Assembly (NCBI RefSeq): GCF_900100205.1
Contig: NZ_FNEQ01000001.1
Location: 1,178,001-1,242,000 of the forward strand
Reading direction: 5' to 3'
Source of the DNA: Duganella sp. OV510
Lineage (GTDB): Bacteria > Pseudomonadota > Gammaproteobacteria > Burkholderiales > Burkholderiaceae_D
DNA length: 64,000 nucleotides
Shown here piece after piece: positions 9,236 to 18,412 of this stretch (positions are counted from its first letter, which is position 1; each line of letters begins with the position of its first letter). The position numbers and the translations under genes are program-made. The notes below the pieces were generated by a model, which saw nothing but the letters and a program-made list of their open reading frames with translations, did not search any database and had not been told where the DNA came from.

Positions 9236-10000
9236 TTATTTGAAGCGTACTTTACCGACGACCTGCATCTGCAGCGTGGTTTCGCCTGGCTCGAAGCTTG
9301 GCTCGGCCACTTCGGCCATGTCGGCGGCCTTGGCGCGCATCATCATCGGCGCTGGCGCGAAAGCTTGTTCGCGCTGGGCGTAATTGCCCGAGCCTTCAAA
9401 GTCGATGGTGTCGACCACTGCGTCGCCCACCTTGCGGCCCATGGCATTGGCGATCGAGCCGATGCGCTCGTTCAGGTTCTTGTAGGTGGCGGCGATACGC
9501 TGCTCATCCAGCTTGCGCGTGGTGTCCGGCGTCAGGCCGAAGTTGATGGCGTTCAGCGTCAGGATCTTCTGCGCGGCGGCCACGGTTTTCGGCAGCTTGT
9601 CCAGGCTGGTGGTGGTCACTTCCAGGTACTGGCCGACGCGCCATGCGGTCGGCACGCGCTGCTTGACCGGCTGGCCGTTCGGCAGCACGCGCTCTTCCGG
9701 ATACACCGGATAGGTGTAATACCCCTGGGTCTTCAGGCTGGCGTTCGGATCTTCTTTCTTGACGATCTCCAGGCCCTGCTTCATCTTCTGATTGACGCGC
9801 GAAGCGGCGGCGGTCTTGTCCTTGTCCTGCTCTTCGATGGCCAGCACCACGACTGCCTGGTCGTTGACATGCTTGACTTCACCGTAGGCCGGCACGATCA
9901 CCAGCGTGCCGGCGCTTGGCAGCGATTCAGTTGGAGCGGCGTGCGCGCCCAGCGCAAAGGACACAGCGGCAGCGGCGGCAAGTTTTTTCATCAGGTTCAT
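9236..10000 (-). CDS. SIMPL (DUF541) domain protein, exported, tandem paralogue
   Basis: A 254-residue protein with a signal peptide (KKLAAAAAVSFALGAHA-AP). It matches the following gene segment for segment: EVKHVNDQAVVVLAIEEQDKDKTAAASRVNQKMKQGLEI, YYTYPVYPEE, ERIGSIANAMGRKVGDAVVDT, and SFEPGETTLQMQVVGKVRFK. The two copies are on the same strand, 45 bases apart, and likely co-transcribed. This copy has a shorter linker before the C-terminus (AFAPAPMMMRAKAAD) and lacks the proline-rich VAPPPPAPPV stretch of its neighbour. Confidence 0.82.
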   Translation of the reverse strand: MNLMKKLAAAAAVSFALGAHAAPTESLPSAGTLVIVPAYGEVKHVNDQAVVVLAIEEQDKDKTAAASRVNQKMKQGLEIVKKEDPNASLKTQGYYTYPVYPEERVLPNGQPVKQRVPTAWRVGQYLEVTTTSLDKLPKTVAAAQKILTLNAINFGLTPDTTRKLDEQRIAATYKNLNERIGSIANAMGRKVGDAVVDTIDFEGSGNYAQREQAFAPAPMMMRAKAADMAEVAEPSFEPGETTLQMQVVGKVRFK

Positions 10001-10153
10001 TACGGGCTCCAGGTTGAGATTACGACAAGCCGGACTTTACATGAATTTACTACGCGCACCTGTAAGACATAGTGACTGTTTGTAACATTTCCATTTTTAA
10101 GGATTTCCTAACTACAGCACAGCTATGATGCGCAATCGATACGGAGGCTCCAG

Positions 10154-10402
10154 ATGATGATCGTCGGCGAATTCGCGTTCTACCTTTTTATGGAAGTGCT
10201 GATGTACAGCCTGGGACGATTCATCATCCCCATCATCTCGTTCGGCCACGCGCGCGCCATGCGCAGCAAGGAAATCTTCAGCAGGAAGTTGGTGCCGCCC
10301 TATGCGGACGACGGCAAGATGCTGGTGCCCGAATGGGGCGCCGCCATGGTCGGCGTCCTCACGCTGATTGCGGCAATCTCAGCCTACGCCGCCCTGCACT
10401 GA
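10154..10402 (+). CDS. Small membrane protein, unknown function
   Basis: An 82-residue protein with two hydrophobic segments (FAFYLFMEVLMYSLGRFIIPIISF and WGAAMVGVLTLIAAISAYAAL) and a short basic loop between them (RAMRSKEIFSRK). The start is supported by GGAGG placed seven bases before a double ATG. I do not recognise the family. It is convergent with, and directly abuts, another small membrane protein gene, which also has an unknown role. Confidence 0.65.
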   Translation: MMIVGEFAFYLFMEVLMYSLGRFIIPIISFGHARAMRSKEIFSRKLVPPYADDGKMLVPEWGAAMVGVLTLIAAISAYAALH

Positions 10403-10738
10403 TTATTTCTGGAAGAACTGCACCACGGCCAGCACGACCAGCACAAGCGACCAGTATTTCAGCGGGATGAAGAACAGATCGTGCTTGGGCTTGAACACCA
10501 CTTCCTGACCGGTATTTTTATCGATCAGCACACGTGCTGGCTGTTTGGCCTCGATCAGGCGATGCAGACCATACACCAGCGCTGCAGCCAGCACCAGTCC
10601 CACAAAGGCGCCGCCCGGACGATACCCTTCGGGCAATGCCTCCACGCCCAGCTGCCCCAAGACCATGCCGGCTACTGCCAGCAGTACCACCAGAAAACCA
10701 TATCCACGCCAAACGATCATCACAACCTCATTCTTCAT
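10403..10738 (-). CDS. Small membrane protein, unknown function
   Basis: A 111-residue protein with three hydrophobic stretches (GYGFLVVLLAVAGMVLGQLG, AFVGLVLAAALVYGLHRLI, LFFIPLKYWSLVLVVLAVVQFF). Between the second and third lies a polar stretch ARVLIDKNTGQEVVFKPKHDLF that resembles a short zinc-ribbon-like loop without cysteines. Similar proteins are found as orphan genes in Burkholderiales; I know no function. It reads away from ilvC, with the ilvC terminator between the two. Confidence 0.65.
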   Translation of the reverse strand: MKNEVVMIVWRGYGFLVVLLAVAGMVLGQLGVEALPEGYRPGGAFVGLVLAAALVYGLHRLIEAKQPARVLIDKNTGQEVVFKPKHDLFFIPLKYWSLVLVVLAVVQFFQK

Positions 10739-10800
10739 TAATAAAGCAATATTTTACCTCAAGGAAACTTTAAAAAATTCACACATTTCCACCGGGCGTA

Positions 10801-10829
10801 AAAAAACCGGCAACGCGTGCCGGTTTTTT
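10801..10829 (-). terminator. Rho-independent terminator after ilvC
   Basis: The sequence AAAAAACCGGCA, a short loop and TGCCGGTTTTTT forms a GC-capped hairpin flanked by A and T runs, 18 bases after the ilvC stop. It works in both directions and would end the ilvBNC transcript. Confidence 0.85.
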
Positions 10830-10846
10830 GCAGAAGAAGGAACTGC

Positions 10847-11899
<1,053 letters not shown>

Positions 11900-12391
11900 T
11901 TATACTTTGAGGATGCGTTCGCCGCGTCCAATGCCGGAACCGCCGGTACGTACTGTTTCGAGTATCGAAGCACGGTCGATCGAGTCGATAAACGCATCGA
12001 GCTTGCTCTTGGCGCCGGTCAGTTCAATCGTGTAGCTCTTTTCGGTGACGTCGATGATGCGGCCACGGAAGATGTCCGCCGTGCGCTTCATCTCTTCCCG
12101 TTCCTTGCCCACCGCGCGCACCTTGATCAGCATCAGTTCGCGTTCGATGTGATGGCCTTCGGTCAGGTCCACCACCTTCACCACCTCGATCAGGCGGTTC
12201 AGGTGCTTGGTGATCTGTTCGATGATGTCGTCCGAGCCGGTGGTGACGATGGTCATGCGCGACAGGGTCGCGTCTTCGGTCGGCGCCACGGTCAGCGTTT
12301 CGATGTTGTAGCCGCGTGCCGAGAACAGGCCCACCACGCGGGACAGCGCACCGGCTTCGTTTTCCAGCAATACAGAGATAATGTGTCGCAT
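11900..12391 (-). CDS. ilvN: Acetolactate synthase small regulatory subunit
   Basis: A 163-residue subunit that confers valine feedback on the catalytic subunit encoded just upstream. The N-terminal ACT domain begins MRHIISVLLENEAGALSRVVGLFSARGYNIETL, with the Gly and Asn residues that bind valine at the dimer interface. The C-terminal half (RELMLIKVRA, FRGRIIDVTEKSYTIELTG) is the usual ALS_ss_C domain. The length and sequence are of the IlvH type. It starts one base after the ilvB stop. Confidence 0.95.
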   Translation of the reverse strand: MRHIISVLLENEAGALSRVVGLFSARGYNIETLTVAPTEDATLSRMTIVTTGSDDIIEQITKHLNRLIEVVKVVDLTEGHHIERELMLIKVRAVGKEREEMKRTADIFRGRIIDVTEKSYTIELTGAKSKLDAFIDSIDRASILETVRTGGSGIGRGERILKV

Positions 12392-12392
12392 A

Positions 12393-14126
12393 TTAGAGAT
12401 CCTCCGAACCCAGCAGCATTTCGGACAGACCCTTGCCTGCTTTAACCATCGGCCAGACGTTTTCCGATTGATCGGTGATGAAGTTCATGAACACCAGCTT
12501 GTCCTTCATCGCAAACGCGTCGCGCAGCGCGCCATCGACGTCGCCCGGTTTCTCGATGCGCATGCCGACGTGGCCATACGCCTCGGCCAGCTTCTCGAAG
12601 TTCGGCAGCGAATCCATGTAGGACTCGGAGTAGCGCGAACCGTAGTCGATCTGCTGCCACTGGCGGACCATGCCCAGGAAGCGGTTGTTCAGCATGATGA
12701 TCTTCGGCGTCAGGTGATACTGCTTGCAGGTCGCCAGCTCCTGGATGCACATCTGGATCGAGCCTTCGCCGGTGATGCAGGCCACGGTCGCATCCGGATT
12801 CGCCATCTGCACGCCCATGGCGTACGGCAGGCCGACGCCCATGGTGCCCAGGCCGCCCGAGTTGACCCAGCGCCTGGGCTGGTCAAACGGGTAGTACTGG
12901 GCCGCCCACATCTGGTGCTGGCCAACGTCGGAGGTGATGAAGGCGTCGCCCTTGGTCACTTCCCACAGCTTCTGCACCACCGATTGCGGCTTGATGACCA
13001 GGTCGGACGACGCGAACTTCAGGCAGTCGCGGCCGCGCCATTCCTGGATCTGCTTCCACCAGGTTTTCAGCGCCGGCTGATTCGGCTTGGCGTCCGACGC
13101 GTCCAGCTGCGCCAGGAATTCGATCAGCACGTCCTTGACGTTGCCGACGATAGGAATGTCTACCTTCACGCGTTTGGAGATCGACGACGGGTCGATGTCA
13201 ACGTGAATGATCTTGCGCGGATTGGAGGCGAAGTGTTTCGGGTTGCCGATCACGCGGTCGTCGAAACGCGCGCCGATGGCGATCAGCACGTCGCAGTGCT
13301 GCATCGCCATATTGGCTTCATAGGTCCCGTGCATGCCTGGCATGCCGACGAAATTCTCGCTCGACGCCTTGTAGGCGCCCAGGCCCATCAGCGTGTTGGT
13401 GACCGGGAAGCCCAGTTTATCGACCAGCTTGTTCAGTTCCGGCGAGGCATTCGCCAGGATCACGCCGCCGCCGGTGTAAATCATCGGGCGTTCGGCTTGC
13501 AGCAGCAGTTGCACTGCCTTGCGGATCTGGCCGGAGTGGCCTTTGTCTACCGGTTTGTACGAACGCATCTCGACCTCTTTCGGGTACGAGTACGTCGTCT
13601 TGTGCATCGAGATATCCTTCGGAATGTCGACCAGCACAGGGCCTGGACGGCCGGTGCGGGCGATGAAGAAGGCTTTCTTGACGGTCTCGGCCAAGTCCTT
13701 GACGTCCTTGACGAGGAAATTGTGCTTGACCACAGGACGGGTAATGCCGACCGTGTCGCATTCCTGGAACGCATCCTGGCCGATGGCGTGGCTAGGCACC
13801 TGGCCCGAGATCACGACCATGGGAATGGAATCCATGTAAGCGGTGGACAGGCCAGTGACGGCATTGGTAACACCCGGACCGGACGTGACCAGCGCAACAC
13901 CCACCTTGTTCGACGAACGCGAGTATGCATCGGCAGCGTGCACCGCAGCCTGCTCGTGGCGTACCAGAACGTGTTGGAATTTGTCTTGCTTGAAGATGGC
14001 GTCGTAGATATACAGGACGGCTCCGCCCGGGTAGCCAAAGACGTGTTCAACGCCCTCTTCGGCCAGGCAGCGCACCAGTATTTCCGCGCCAGTTAACTGC
14101 GATGATGAAGATGCTTCGGTATTCAT
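12393..14126 (-). CDS. ilvB: Acetolactate synthase large catalytic subunit
   Basis: A 577-residue ThDP-dependent enzyme that makes acetolactate or acetohydroxybutyrate, the first shared step of branched-chain amino acid synthesis. Seen are the ThDP glutamate region (GAEILVRCLAEEGVEHVFGYPGGAVLYIYDAI), the FAD-binding middle domain (VKDVLIEFLAQ), and the C-terminal ThDP motif GEGSIQMCIQELATCKQYHLTPKIIMLNN. The start has GAAAGGA seven bases upstream. It is the first gene of ilvBNC, preceded by a leader of more than 400 bases. Confidence 0.96.
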   Translation of the reverse strand: MNTEASSSSQLTGAEILVRCLAEEGVEHVFGYPGGAVLYIYDAIFKQDKFQHVLVRHEQAAVHAADAYSRSSNKVGVALVTSGPGVTNAVTGLSTAYMDSIPMVVISGQVPSHAIGQDAFQECDTVGITRPVVKHNFLVKDVKDLAETVKKAFFIARTGRPGPVLVDIPKDISMHKTTYSYPKEVEMRSYKPVDKGHSGQIRKAVQLLLQAERPMIYTGGGVILANASPELNKLVDKLGFPVTNTLMGLGAYKASSENFVGMPGMHGTYEANMAMQHCDVLIAIGARFDDRVIGNPKHFASNPRKIIHVDIDPSSISKRVKVDIPIVGNVKDVLIEFLAQLDASDAKPNQPALKTWWKQIQEWRGRDCLKFASSDLVIKPQSVVQKLWEVTKGDAFITSDVGQHQMWAAQYYPFDQPRRWVNSGGLGTMGVGLPYAMGVQMANPDATVACITGEGSIQMCIQELATCKQYHLTPKIIMLNNRFLGMVRQWQQIDYGSRYSESYMDSLPNFEKLAEAYGHVGMRIEKPGDVDGALRDAFAMKDKLVFMNFITDQSENVWPMVKAGKGLSEMLLGSEDL

Positions 14127-14572
14127 GAAACATTCCTTTCAAGGTCCATAGGAGATTGATCGGATGCTCTGTCCTTGCGAAGTACGAATACCGCTACAGC
14201 TCTGCCTGGCTTCCCTTTACTTATGCGGTCGCACTGCCTTTTCCGTCAACCGTAGTGACGTGCAAAGCGATGCTAGCGCAAACTCTCGTTTGGCCGGGTT
14301 TTCCGTAGTGGTGTTGCATACCTCTCACGCTTGTGGCGTGGGCGAGAGCAAACTGCCTACTAAATGAAAGCGCGTCGTGTCGTTGCGGCGTTGTGTGCCT
14401 GCTGCGACCAGACCATAGAGCTTCGGGGTTGTTCAAAGCGTCCCATACGGTACACCGGCCTCTCCTTTTCAGCAAGAGCTAATTTGGAAATTGATGGGTT
14501 TTGAGGTAAAACCATGCAAAATGTGAGGTTTTTTGCTAGGATGCGGCTCAGTTCAAAACACCCGGCAGCCGC
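14127..14572 (-). promoter_or_regulatory. Long structured leader of the ilvBNC operon (also the sigma-factor promoter region)
   Basis: 446 bases without a convincing ordinary gene. Read towards ilvB, there is a possible 28-codon reading frame at 14446-14360 (start MGRFEQ, ending RRAFI) without branched-chain codon runs. Directly after it a hairpin at 14348-14322 pairs CTCTC and ACGC with GCGT and GAGAG around a short loop. Short repeats of CCGTAGTG follow at about 14302-14307 and 14250. Betaproteobacteria are known to carry a conserved ilvH RNA motif upstream of acetolactate synthase genes; this leader is a good candidate, but I cannot run the covariance model. The right end also holds the promoter of the divergent sigma gene. 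Confidence 0.4.
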
Positions 14573-15142
14573 ATGGCCACAGACAAAGAATTATCCGACT
14601 TCCTCGAAAACGTCGAACGCCGGGCCTTCAAGCAAGCCGTCTACGCAGTACGCAAGGACGAATCCGCGCTGGACATCGTCCAGGACGCGATGATCAAGCT
14701 CGCCGAGAAATATGGCGACAAGCCGGCCGCCGAGCTGCCGGCGCTGTTCCAGCGCATCTTGCAGACCACCATCCTCGACTACTTCCGCCGGGAGAAAGTC
14801 CGCAACACCTGGGTCAGCCTGTTTTCCGGCATGGGGCCGTCCGGCGACGAGCATGTGGATTTTGACATGCTCGAATCCTACGCCGCCGAAGAAGGCAGCG
14901 AAGCGGCCGAATCCGGCGCCGACAAGTTCGAGCGCCAGCAGACGCTGGATATCATCGATGCCGAAGTACAAAAGCTTCCGGCACGTCAACGCGAAGCCTT
15001 CCTGATGCGTTATTGGCAGGATATGGATGTGGCCGAGACGGCTGCGGCCATGGGCTGCTCGGAAGGCAGCGTCAAAACGCATTGCTCTCGTGCAACACAT
15101 GCGCTGGCCGAGGCGCTGGCAGCCAAGGGAATTAAATTATGA
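14573..15142 (+). CDS. RNA polymerase sigma factor, ECF-like
   Basis: A 189-residue sigma-70 family factor. Region 2 is RAFKQAVYAVRKDESALDIVQDAMIKLAEKYGDK with TILDYFRREKVRNTW; region 4 is LPARQREAFLMRYWQDMDVAETAAAMGCSEGSVKTHCSRATHALAEALAA. It is the first gene of an operon with DUF3619, DUF3106 and RDD genes, a set conserved in Burkholderiales next to ilvB. No zinc-type anti-sigma follows; the membrane-anchored DUF3619 protein could do that job, by inference from position and topology. Confidence 0.88.
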   Translation: MATDKELSDFLENVERRAFKQAVYAVRKDESALDIVQDAMIKLAEKYGDKPAAELPALFQRILQTTILDYFRREKVRNTWVSLFSGMGPSGDEHVDFDMLESYAAEEGSEAAESGADKFERQQTLDIIDAEVQKLPARQREAFLMRYWQDMDVAETAAAMGCSEGSVKTHCSRATHALAEALAAKGIKL

Positions 15143-15543
15143 ACACCGACGATCTGAATTTCGCTTACAAAGTGCGCCACGCGCTCAATGACAAGCTGGA
15201 CGAGCTGCCTGCTTCGACCACAGACCGCCTGGCGCAGGCGCGCAAGATGGCGCTGGCCCGCAAGAAAGCCCACGTGGAAGTGCCGCTGGCGGTGCGCGTG
15301 GTCAAGACTGAACTGGCGGCTGCCGGCAGCGGTTTCATGTCGCATTTCAACTGGCTGGGCCGCTGGGGCATGCTGGTGCCGGCACTGGCGCTGGTGGTCG
15401 GCATGGTTGGCATCTACCAGTACGAGCAGCAGGAACGCATCGCCGACCTGGCGGAAATCGACGCCGCCGTGCTGTCGGACGAGCTGCCGCTGGACGCCTA
15501 TCTCGACCATGGCTTCAACGCCTACCTGACGCGAAGCGAGTAA
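15139..15543 (+). CDS. DUF3619 family protein, single-pass membrane protein
   Basis: A 134-residue protein. The first ~70 residues are soluble and charged (FAYKVRHALNDKLDELPASTTDRLAQARKMALARKKA), then one membrane helix (GMLVPALALVVGMVGIYQY), then a short acidic outer part (DLAEIDAAVLSDELPLDAYLDHGFNAYL). The layout is that of a transmembrane anti-sigma factor, with the N-terminal part in the cytoplasm. It overlaps the sigma gene by four bases. That it restrains the sigma factor is inference; no anti-sigma motif is seen. Confidence 0.7.
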   Translation: MNTDDLNFAYKVRHALNDKLDELPASTTDRLAQARKMALARKKAHVEVPLAVRVVKTELAAAGSGFMSHFNWLGRWGMLVPALALVVGMVGIYQYEQQERIADLAEIDAAVLSDELPLDAYLDHGFNAYLTRSE

Positions 15544-15546
15544 GCG

Positions 15547-16242
15547 ATGGCATGGAGCAGTCGCGCCAAGTGGGGTGCAGCAGCAACGGTATTAGCGGTA
15601 GCAGCGGGCGGCGCGTGGATTGCCGCCCAGCCTGACGCGGTCGACCTGGTGGCGGCGCCGGTGGCGGCGGTCACCGGGCAGAAAGGCGCTGTGGCGCCGG
15701 AAAAAATCCTGTGGAAAGACCTGACGCCGGCGCAACAGCAGGCGCTGGAGCCGCTGGCCGGCGAGTGGGATGGCATCGAGCCGATCCGCAAGCAGAAATG
15801 GCTGGGCATCGCCAAGCGCTACGCGCGCATGAACCCGGACGAGCAGGTGCGCGTGCAGCGCCGCATGCGCGAATGGGTCGGCATGTCGCCGGACGAGCGG
15901 CGCCAGATCCGCCAGAACTACGCCCGCGCGCAAAAGCTGAATCCGGCACAGAAAGCGGTGTCGTGGGAAGAATATCAAATGCTGACGGACGAGCAGAAGA
16001 AAGAGCTCGCCGCCAAGGCCGACACCAAGAAACAGGTGGTCAACCTGCCGACGCCGTCACAGGCCAAGATGCCGACACCGGCGCCGGTCAAGCCAGCCGC
16101 CAGCATTGCCGCGCCAGTGGTGCCGCCGATTACGCCACCGGTCGATCCGAATGCACCGCTGCCGAACGCCTCCAACGTGACGCCGATTCCGCCGACTTCC
16201 ACGCCGTCTACGCAAGCGACGCCTCCTGCCGATGTCAAATAA
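15547..16242 (+). CDS. DUF3106 family protein, exported
   Basis: A 231-residue protein with an N-terminal membrane or signal segment (WGAAATVLAVAAGGAWIAAQ). The DUF3106 core repeats a helix motif: WKDLTPAQQQALEPLAGEWDGI, KWLGIAKRYARMNPDEQVRVQRRMREW, MSPDERRQIRQNYARAQKLNP, which recalls Spy/CpxP-like helices. After residue ~160 comes a Pro/Thr/Ala tail, presumably unstructured. It likely acts in the periplasm in the regulon of the adjacent sigma factor; the function is unknown. It starts three bases after DUF3619. Confidence 0.72.
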   Translation: MAWSSRAKWGAAATVLAVAAGGAWIAAQPDAVDLVAAPVAAVTGQKGAVAPEKILWKDLTPAQQQALEPLAGEWDGIEPIRKQKWLGIAKRYARMNPDEQVRVQRRMREWVGMSPDERRQIRQNYARAQKLNPAQKAVSWEEYQMLTDEQKKELAAKADTKKQVVNLPTPSQAKMPTPAPVKPAASIAAPVVPPITPPVDPNAPLPNASNVTPIPPTSTPSTQATPPADVK

Positions 16243-16744
16243 CCCGACGATTAAACGCCGCCTGATTTCGATGGTATACGAAACCCTGCTCGGCTTCGCC
16301 GTGCTGTTCCTGCCCTTCCTGATTTTCGAAATCGCCAGCGGCGGCAGCCACACACCGCTGGTCGAACACATGCGGCAGGCGCTGGCGTTCCTGGTGCTGG
16401 GCGCCTACTTCATCCACCAGTGGACGCGCGAAGGCCAGACGCTGGCGATGCGCACCTGGCGCCTGAAGCTGGTCACCGCCAGCGGCGGCCCGGTAACGCC
16501 ACGCGTGGCAGCCGTACGGTATCTGTTGAGCTGGATGTGGATATTGCCGGCGCTGCTGATCTCGCTGGCTGCGGACCTGCACCGCTGGCAGGCGTTGGGC
16601 GCGATCCTGGTCGGCATCGTCGCATGGTCGCTGACCGCCTTCTTCGACAAGGAACGCCAGTTCCTGCACGATAAACTGGCCGGCACCCGCCTGCTGCAGT
16701 TGCCGCCGCTGCAAAAGAAAAAGAAGGCGGCGCCTGCCGCTTAG
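16232..16744 (+). CDS. RDD family membrane protein
   Basis: A 170-residue membrane protein with the RDD pattern: RRLISMVYETLLGFAVLFLPFLIF as first helix, then LVLGAYFIHQWTREGQTLAMRTWRLKLV, and YLLSWMWILPALLISLAADL. The C-terminal segment ends FDKERQFLHDKLAGTRLLQL, typical of this family. Some RDD proteins are cation antiporters, but most are untested. It overlaps the DUF3106 gene by eleven bases and ends against the convergent pseudouridine synthase gene. Confidence 0.8.
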   Translation: MSNNPTIKRRLISMVYETLLGFAVLFLPFLIFEIASGGSHTPLVEHMRQALAFLVLGAYFIHQWTREGQTLAMRTWRLKLVTASGGPVTPRVAAVRYLLSWMWILPALLISLAADLHRWQALGAILVGIVAWSLTAFFDKERQFLHDKLAGTRLLQLPPLQKKKKAAPAA

Positions 16745-17409
16745 AACTTTTCGTAGTTCTGCAAATAGCGCCATTCACCGGACGGCAGGCTGGCCATGGA
16801 GATGCGTCCGACGCGGATGCGCTTCATGGTTACTACTTTCAGGCCGACTTCCTTGCACAGCTTTTCGATCGTGCCGATTTTGAGACCTTTGACGGCCCAG
16901 CGCAGGCGCATTTCGTTTTGCCAGCTGACCTTGCCGTTGATCTGGTTCAGCTGCTGCAAGCCGCCTTCGATGATCTCGCCGGAGACTTCAACGATGATCT
17001 CCTGCTCCAGTGCCTCATCGCTCAACTTGCGGTTGACGCGGTAGTCCTGCGTGAACACCACCAGGCCGCTGGCCTTGGCGTCCAGCGGCACCATCTCCTG
17101 CTGGCCGGTGACGTGGCGCTTGAGGAAGCGTTGGCCGGGCGCGGAGCGCGTCAGCGTGTCAGCCTTCAGCAGATGCAGCGGCTGTGCGCCGACAGGCTTG
17201 TGCAGCAGGATGGTGACTGGTGTGATTTCCAGCAGCGTGGCGTCATCCGCCAGCGTGACCTGCTGCTCCGGCGCGACGCGCGCGCCAGCCTCCTCCACCA
17301 CTACTCCGTCGACGCTGACAAAGCCGCCTTCGATATACAGTTCAGCTTCGCGGCGCGAGCACTGGCGTTCGTCGGCTACGCGCTTGGAGAGACGTATCGT
17401 ATTATCCAA
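16741..17409 (-). CDS. RsuA/RluB/RluF-type pseudouridine synthase
   Basis: A 222-residue rRNA-modifying enzyme. An S4 RNA-binding domain opens the protein (IRLSKRVADERQCSRREAELYIEGGFVSVDGVVV), followed by the synthase fold with the catalytic-Asp region MVPLDAKASGLVVFTQD and the C-terminal EIRRM-like VVTMKRIRVGRISMASLPSGEW. It resembles RluF (23S U2604) more than RsuA, but the target is not certain. I prefer a TTG start at 17409: GGAG lies six bases upstream, and the alternative GTG at 17451 has none. It overlaps ltaE by eight bases and is the last gene of the isc-led cluster. Confidence 0.8.
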   Translation of the reverse strand: MDNTIRLSKRVADERQCSRREAELYIEGGFVSVDGVVVEEAGARVAPEQQVTLADDATLLEITPVTILLHKPVGAQPLHLLKADTLTRSAPGQRFLKRHVTGQQEMVPLDAKASGLVVFTQDYRVNRKLSDEALEQEIIVEVSGEIIEGGLQQLNQINGKVSWQNEMRLRWAVKGLKIGTIEKLCKEVGLKVVTMKRIRVGRISMASLPSGEWRYLQNYEKF

Positions 17410-18412
17410 AGAAGTCTCCAAAAACGGTGATGGCGCGGTCGATGTCTTCACGCGACGCGTCCATGTGGGTGACGATGCGGGTGCGCGGTCCCAGCGACAT
17501 GCGGATGCGCGTCAGCTCCAGCACATCGCCCAGGCCTTTCAGCACGAACTGCGGAATGTCGACGTAGAAGATGTTGGTTTGCGGCGCGCTGACTTTGAGG
17601 TTTCTCATCTTCGCCAGTTCGGCAGCAAAGTAAGCGGCGTTATCGTGGTCTTCAGCCAGACCTGGAATATTGTGCTCCAGCGCGTACAAGCCACCAGCAG
17701 CGATGACACCCGCCTGGCGCATGCCGCCGCCAAGCATCTTGCGCCAGCGTTTGGCTTCCCTGATCAGTGGACGGCTGCCCAGCAGTACCGAACCAACCGG
17801 TGCGCCCAGTCCTTTCGACAAGCACACGGAGACGGAGTCGAAGCCTTGCACGACTTCGCGCGGCGTGATACCCAGCTTGACTGCCGCGTTGCAAACGCGT
17901 GCGCCGTCGAGGTGCGTGGCAAGGCCTTTGTCGTGCGCCAGTTTCGTGGCCTGCTGCACGTAGTCCATCGGCAGCACGCGGCCGTTGATGGTGTTCTCCA
18001 GCGCCAGCAGCCTGGTGCGGGCGAAGTGGAAATCATCTGGCTTGATATAGGATTCAATGTCGGCCAGCGCGATGCTGCCGTCGGCCTGATTGACGATCGG
18101 CTGCGGCTGGATACTGCCCAGCACTGCGGCGCCGCCGCCTTCGTAACGGTAGGTGTGCGCTTCCTGGCCGACCAGGTATTCGTCGCCACGGCCGCAATGC
18201 GCCAGCAGCGCCAACAGATTGCTCTGCGTGCCGGATGGCGCGAACAGTGCGTCTTCAAAGCCGAACAAGTCGGCAGCGTATTCCTGCAGACGGTTGACGG
18301 TCGGATCGTCGCCGTAGACGTCATCGCCCACTTCTGCGGTGTTCATGGCCGCGCGCATGGCGGCGCTTGGGCGCGTGACGGTGTCACTACGCAGATCGAG
18401 CCAGTTCTCCAT
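17402..18412 (-). CDS. ltaE: Low-specificity L-threonine aldolase
   Basis: A 336-residue PLP enzyme that splits L-threonine or L-allo-threonine to glycine and acetaldehyde. Seen are LRSDTVTRPSAAMRAAM at the N-terminus, VGDDVYGDDPTVNRLQ, and the PLP lysine K200 in VCLSKGLGAPVGSVL. Length and motifs are those of LtaE. The start overlaps the methyltransferase stop by one base (TAATG), so the two are coupled. It sits at the end of the isc-led gene run. Confidence 0.93.
   Translation of the reverse strand: MENWLDLRSDTVTRPSAAMRAAMNTAEVGDDVYGDDPTVNRLQEYAADLFGFEDALFAPSGTQSNLLALLAHCGRGDEYLVGQEAHTYRYEGGGAAVLGSIQPQPIVNQADGSIALADIESYIKPDDFHFARTRLLALENTINGRVLPMDYVQQATKLAHDKGLATHLDGARVCNAAVKLGITPREVVQGFDSVSVCLSKGLGAPVGSVLLGSRPLIREAKRWRKMLGGGMRQAGVIAAGGLYALEHNIPGLAEDHDNAAYFAAELAKMRNLKVSAPQTNIFYVDIPQFVLKGLGDVLELTRIRMSLGPRTRIVTHMDASREDIDRAITVFGDFFG

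Noticed and set aside
12381..14096. 571-codon open frame on the plus strand over ilvB
   Set aside because: Antisense shadow of a certain gene; composition is mirror-coded and there is no ribosome-binding site or family match.
14221..14475. 84-codon open frame on the minus strand in the ilvB leader
   Set aside because: No family resemblance, no ribosome-binding site that fits; the region looks like structured leader RNA.
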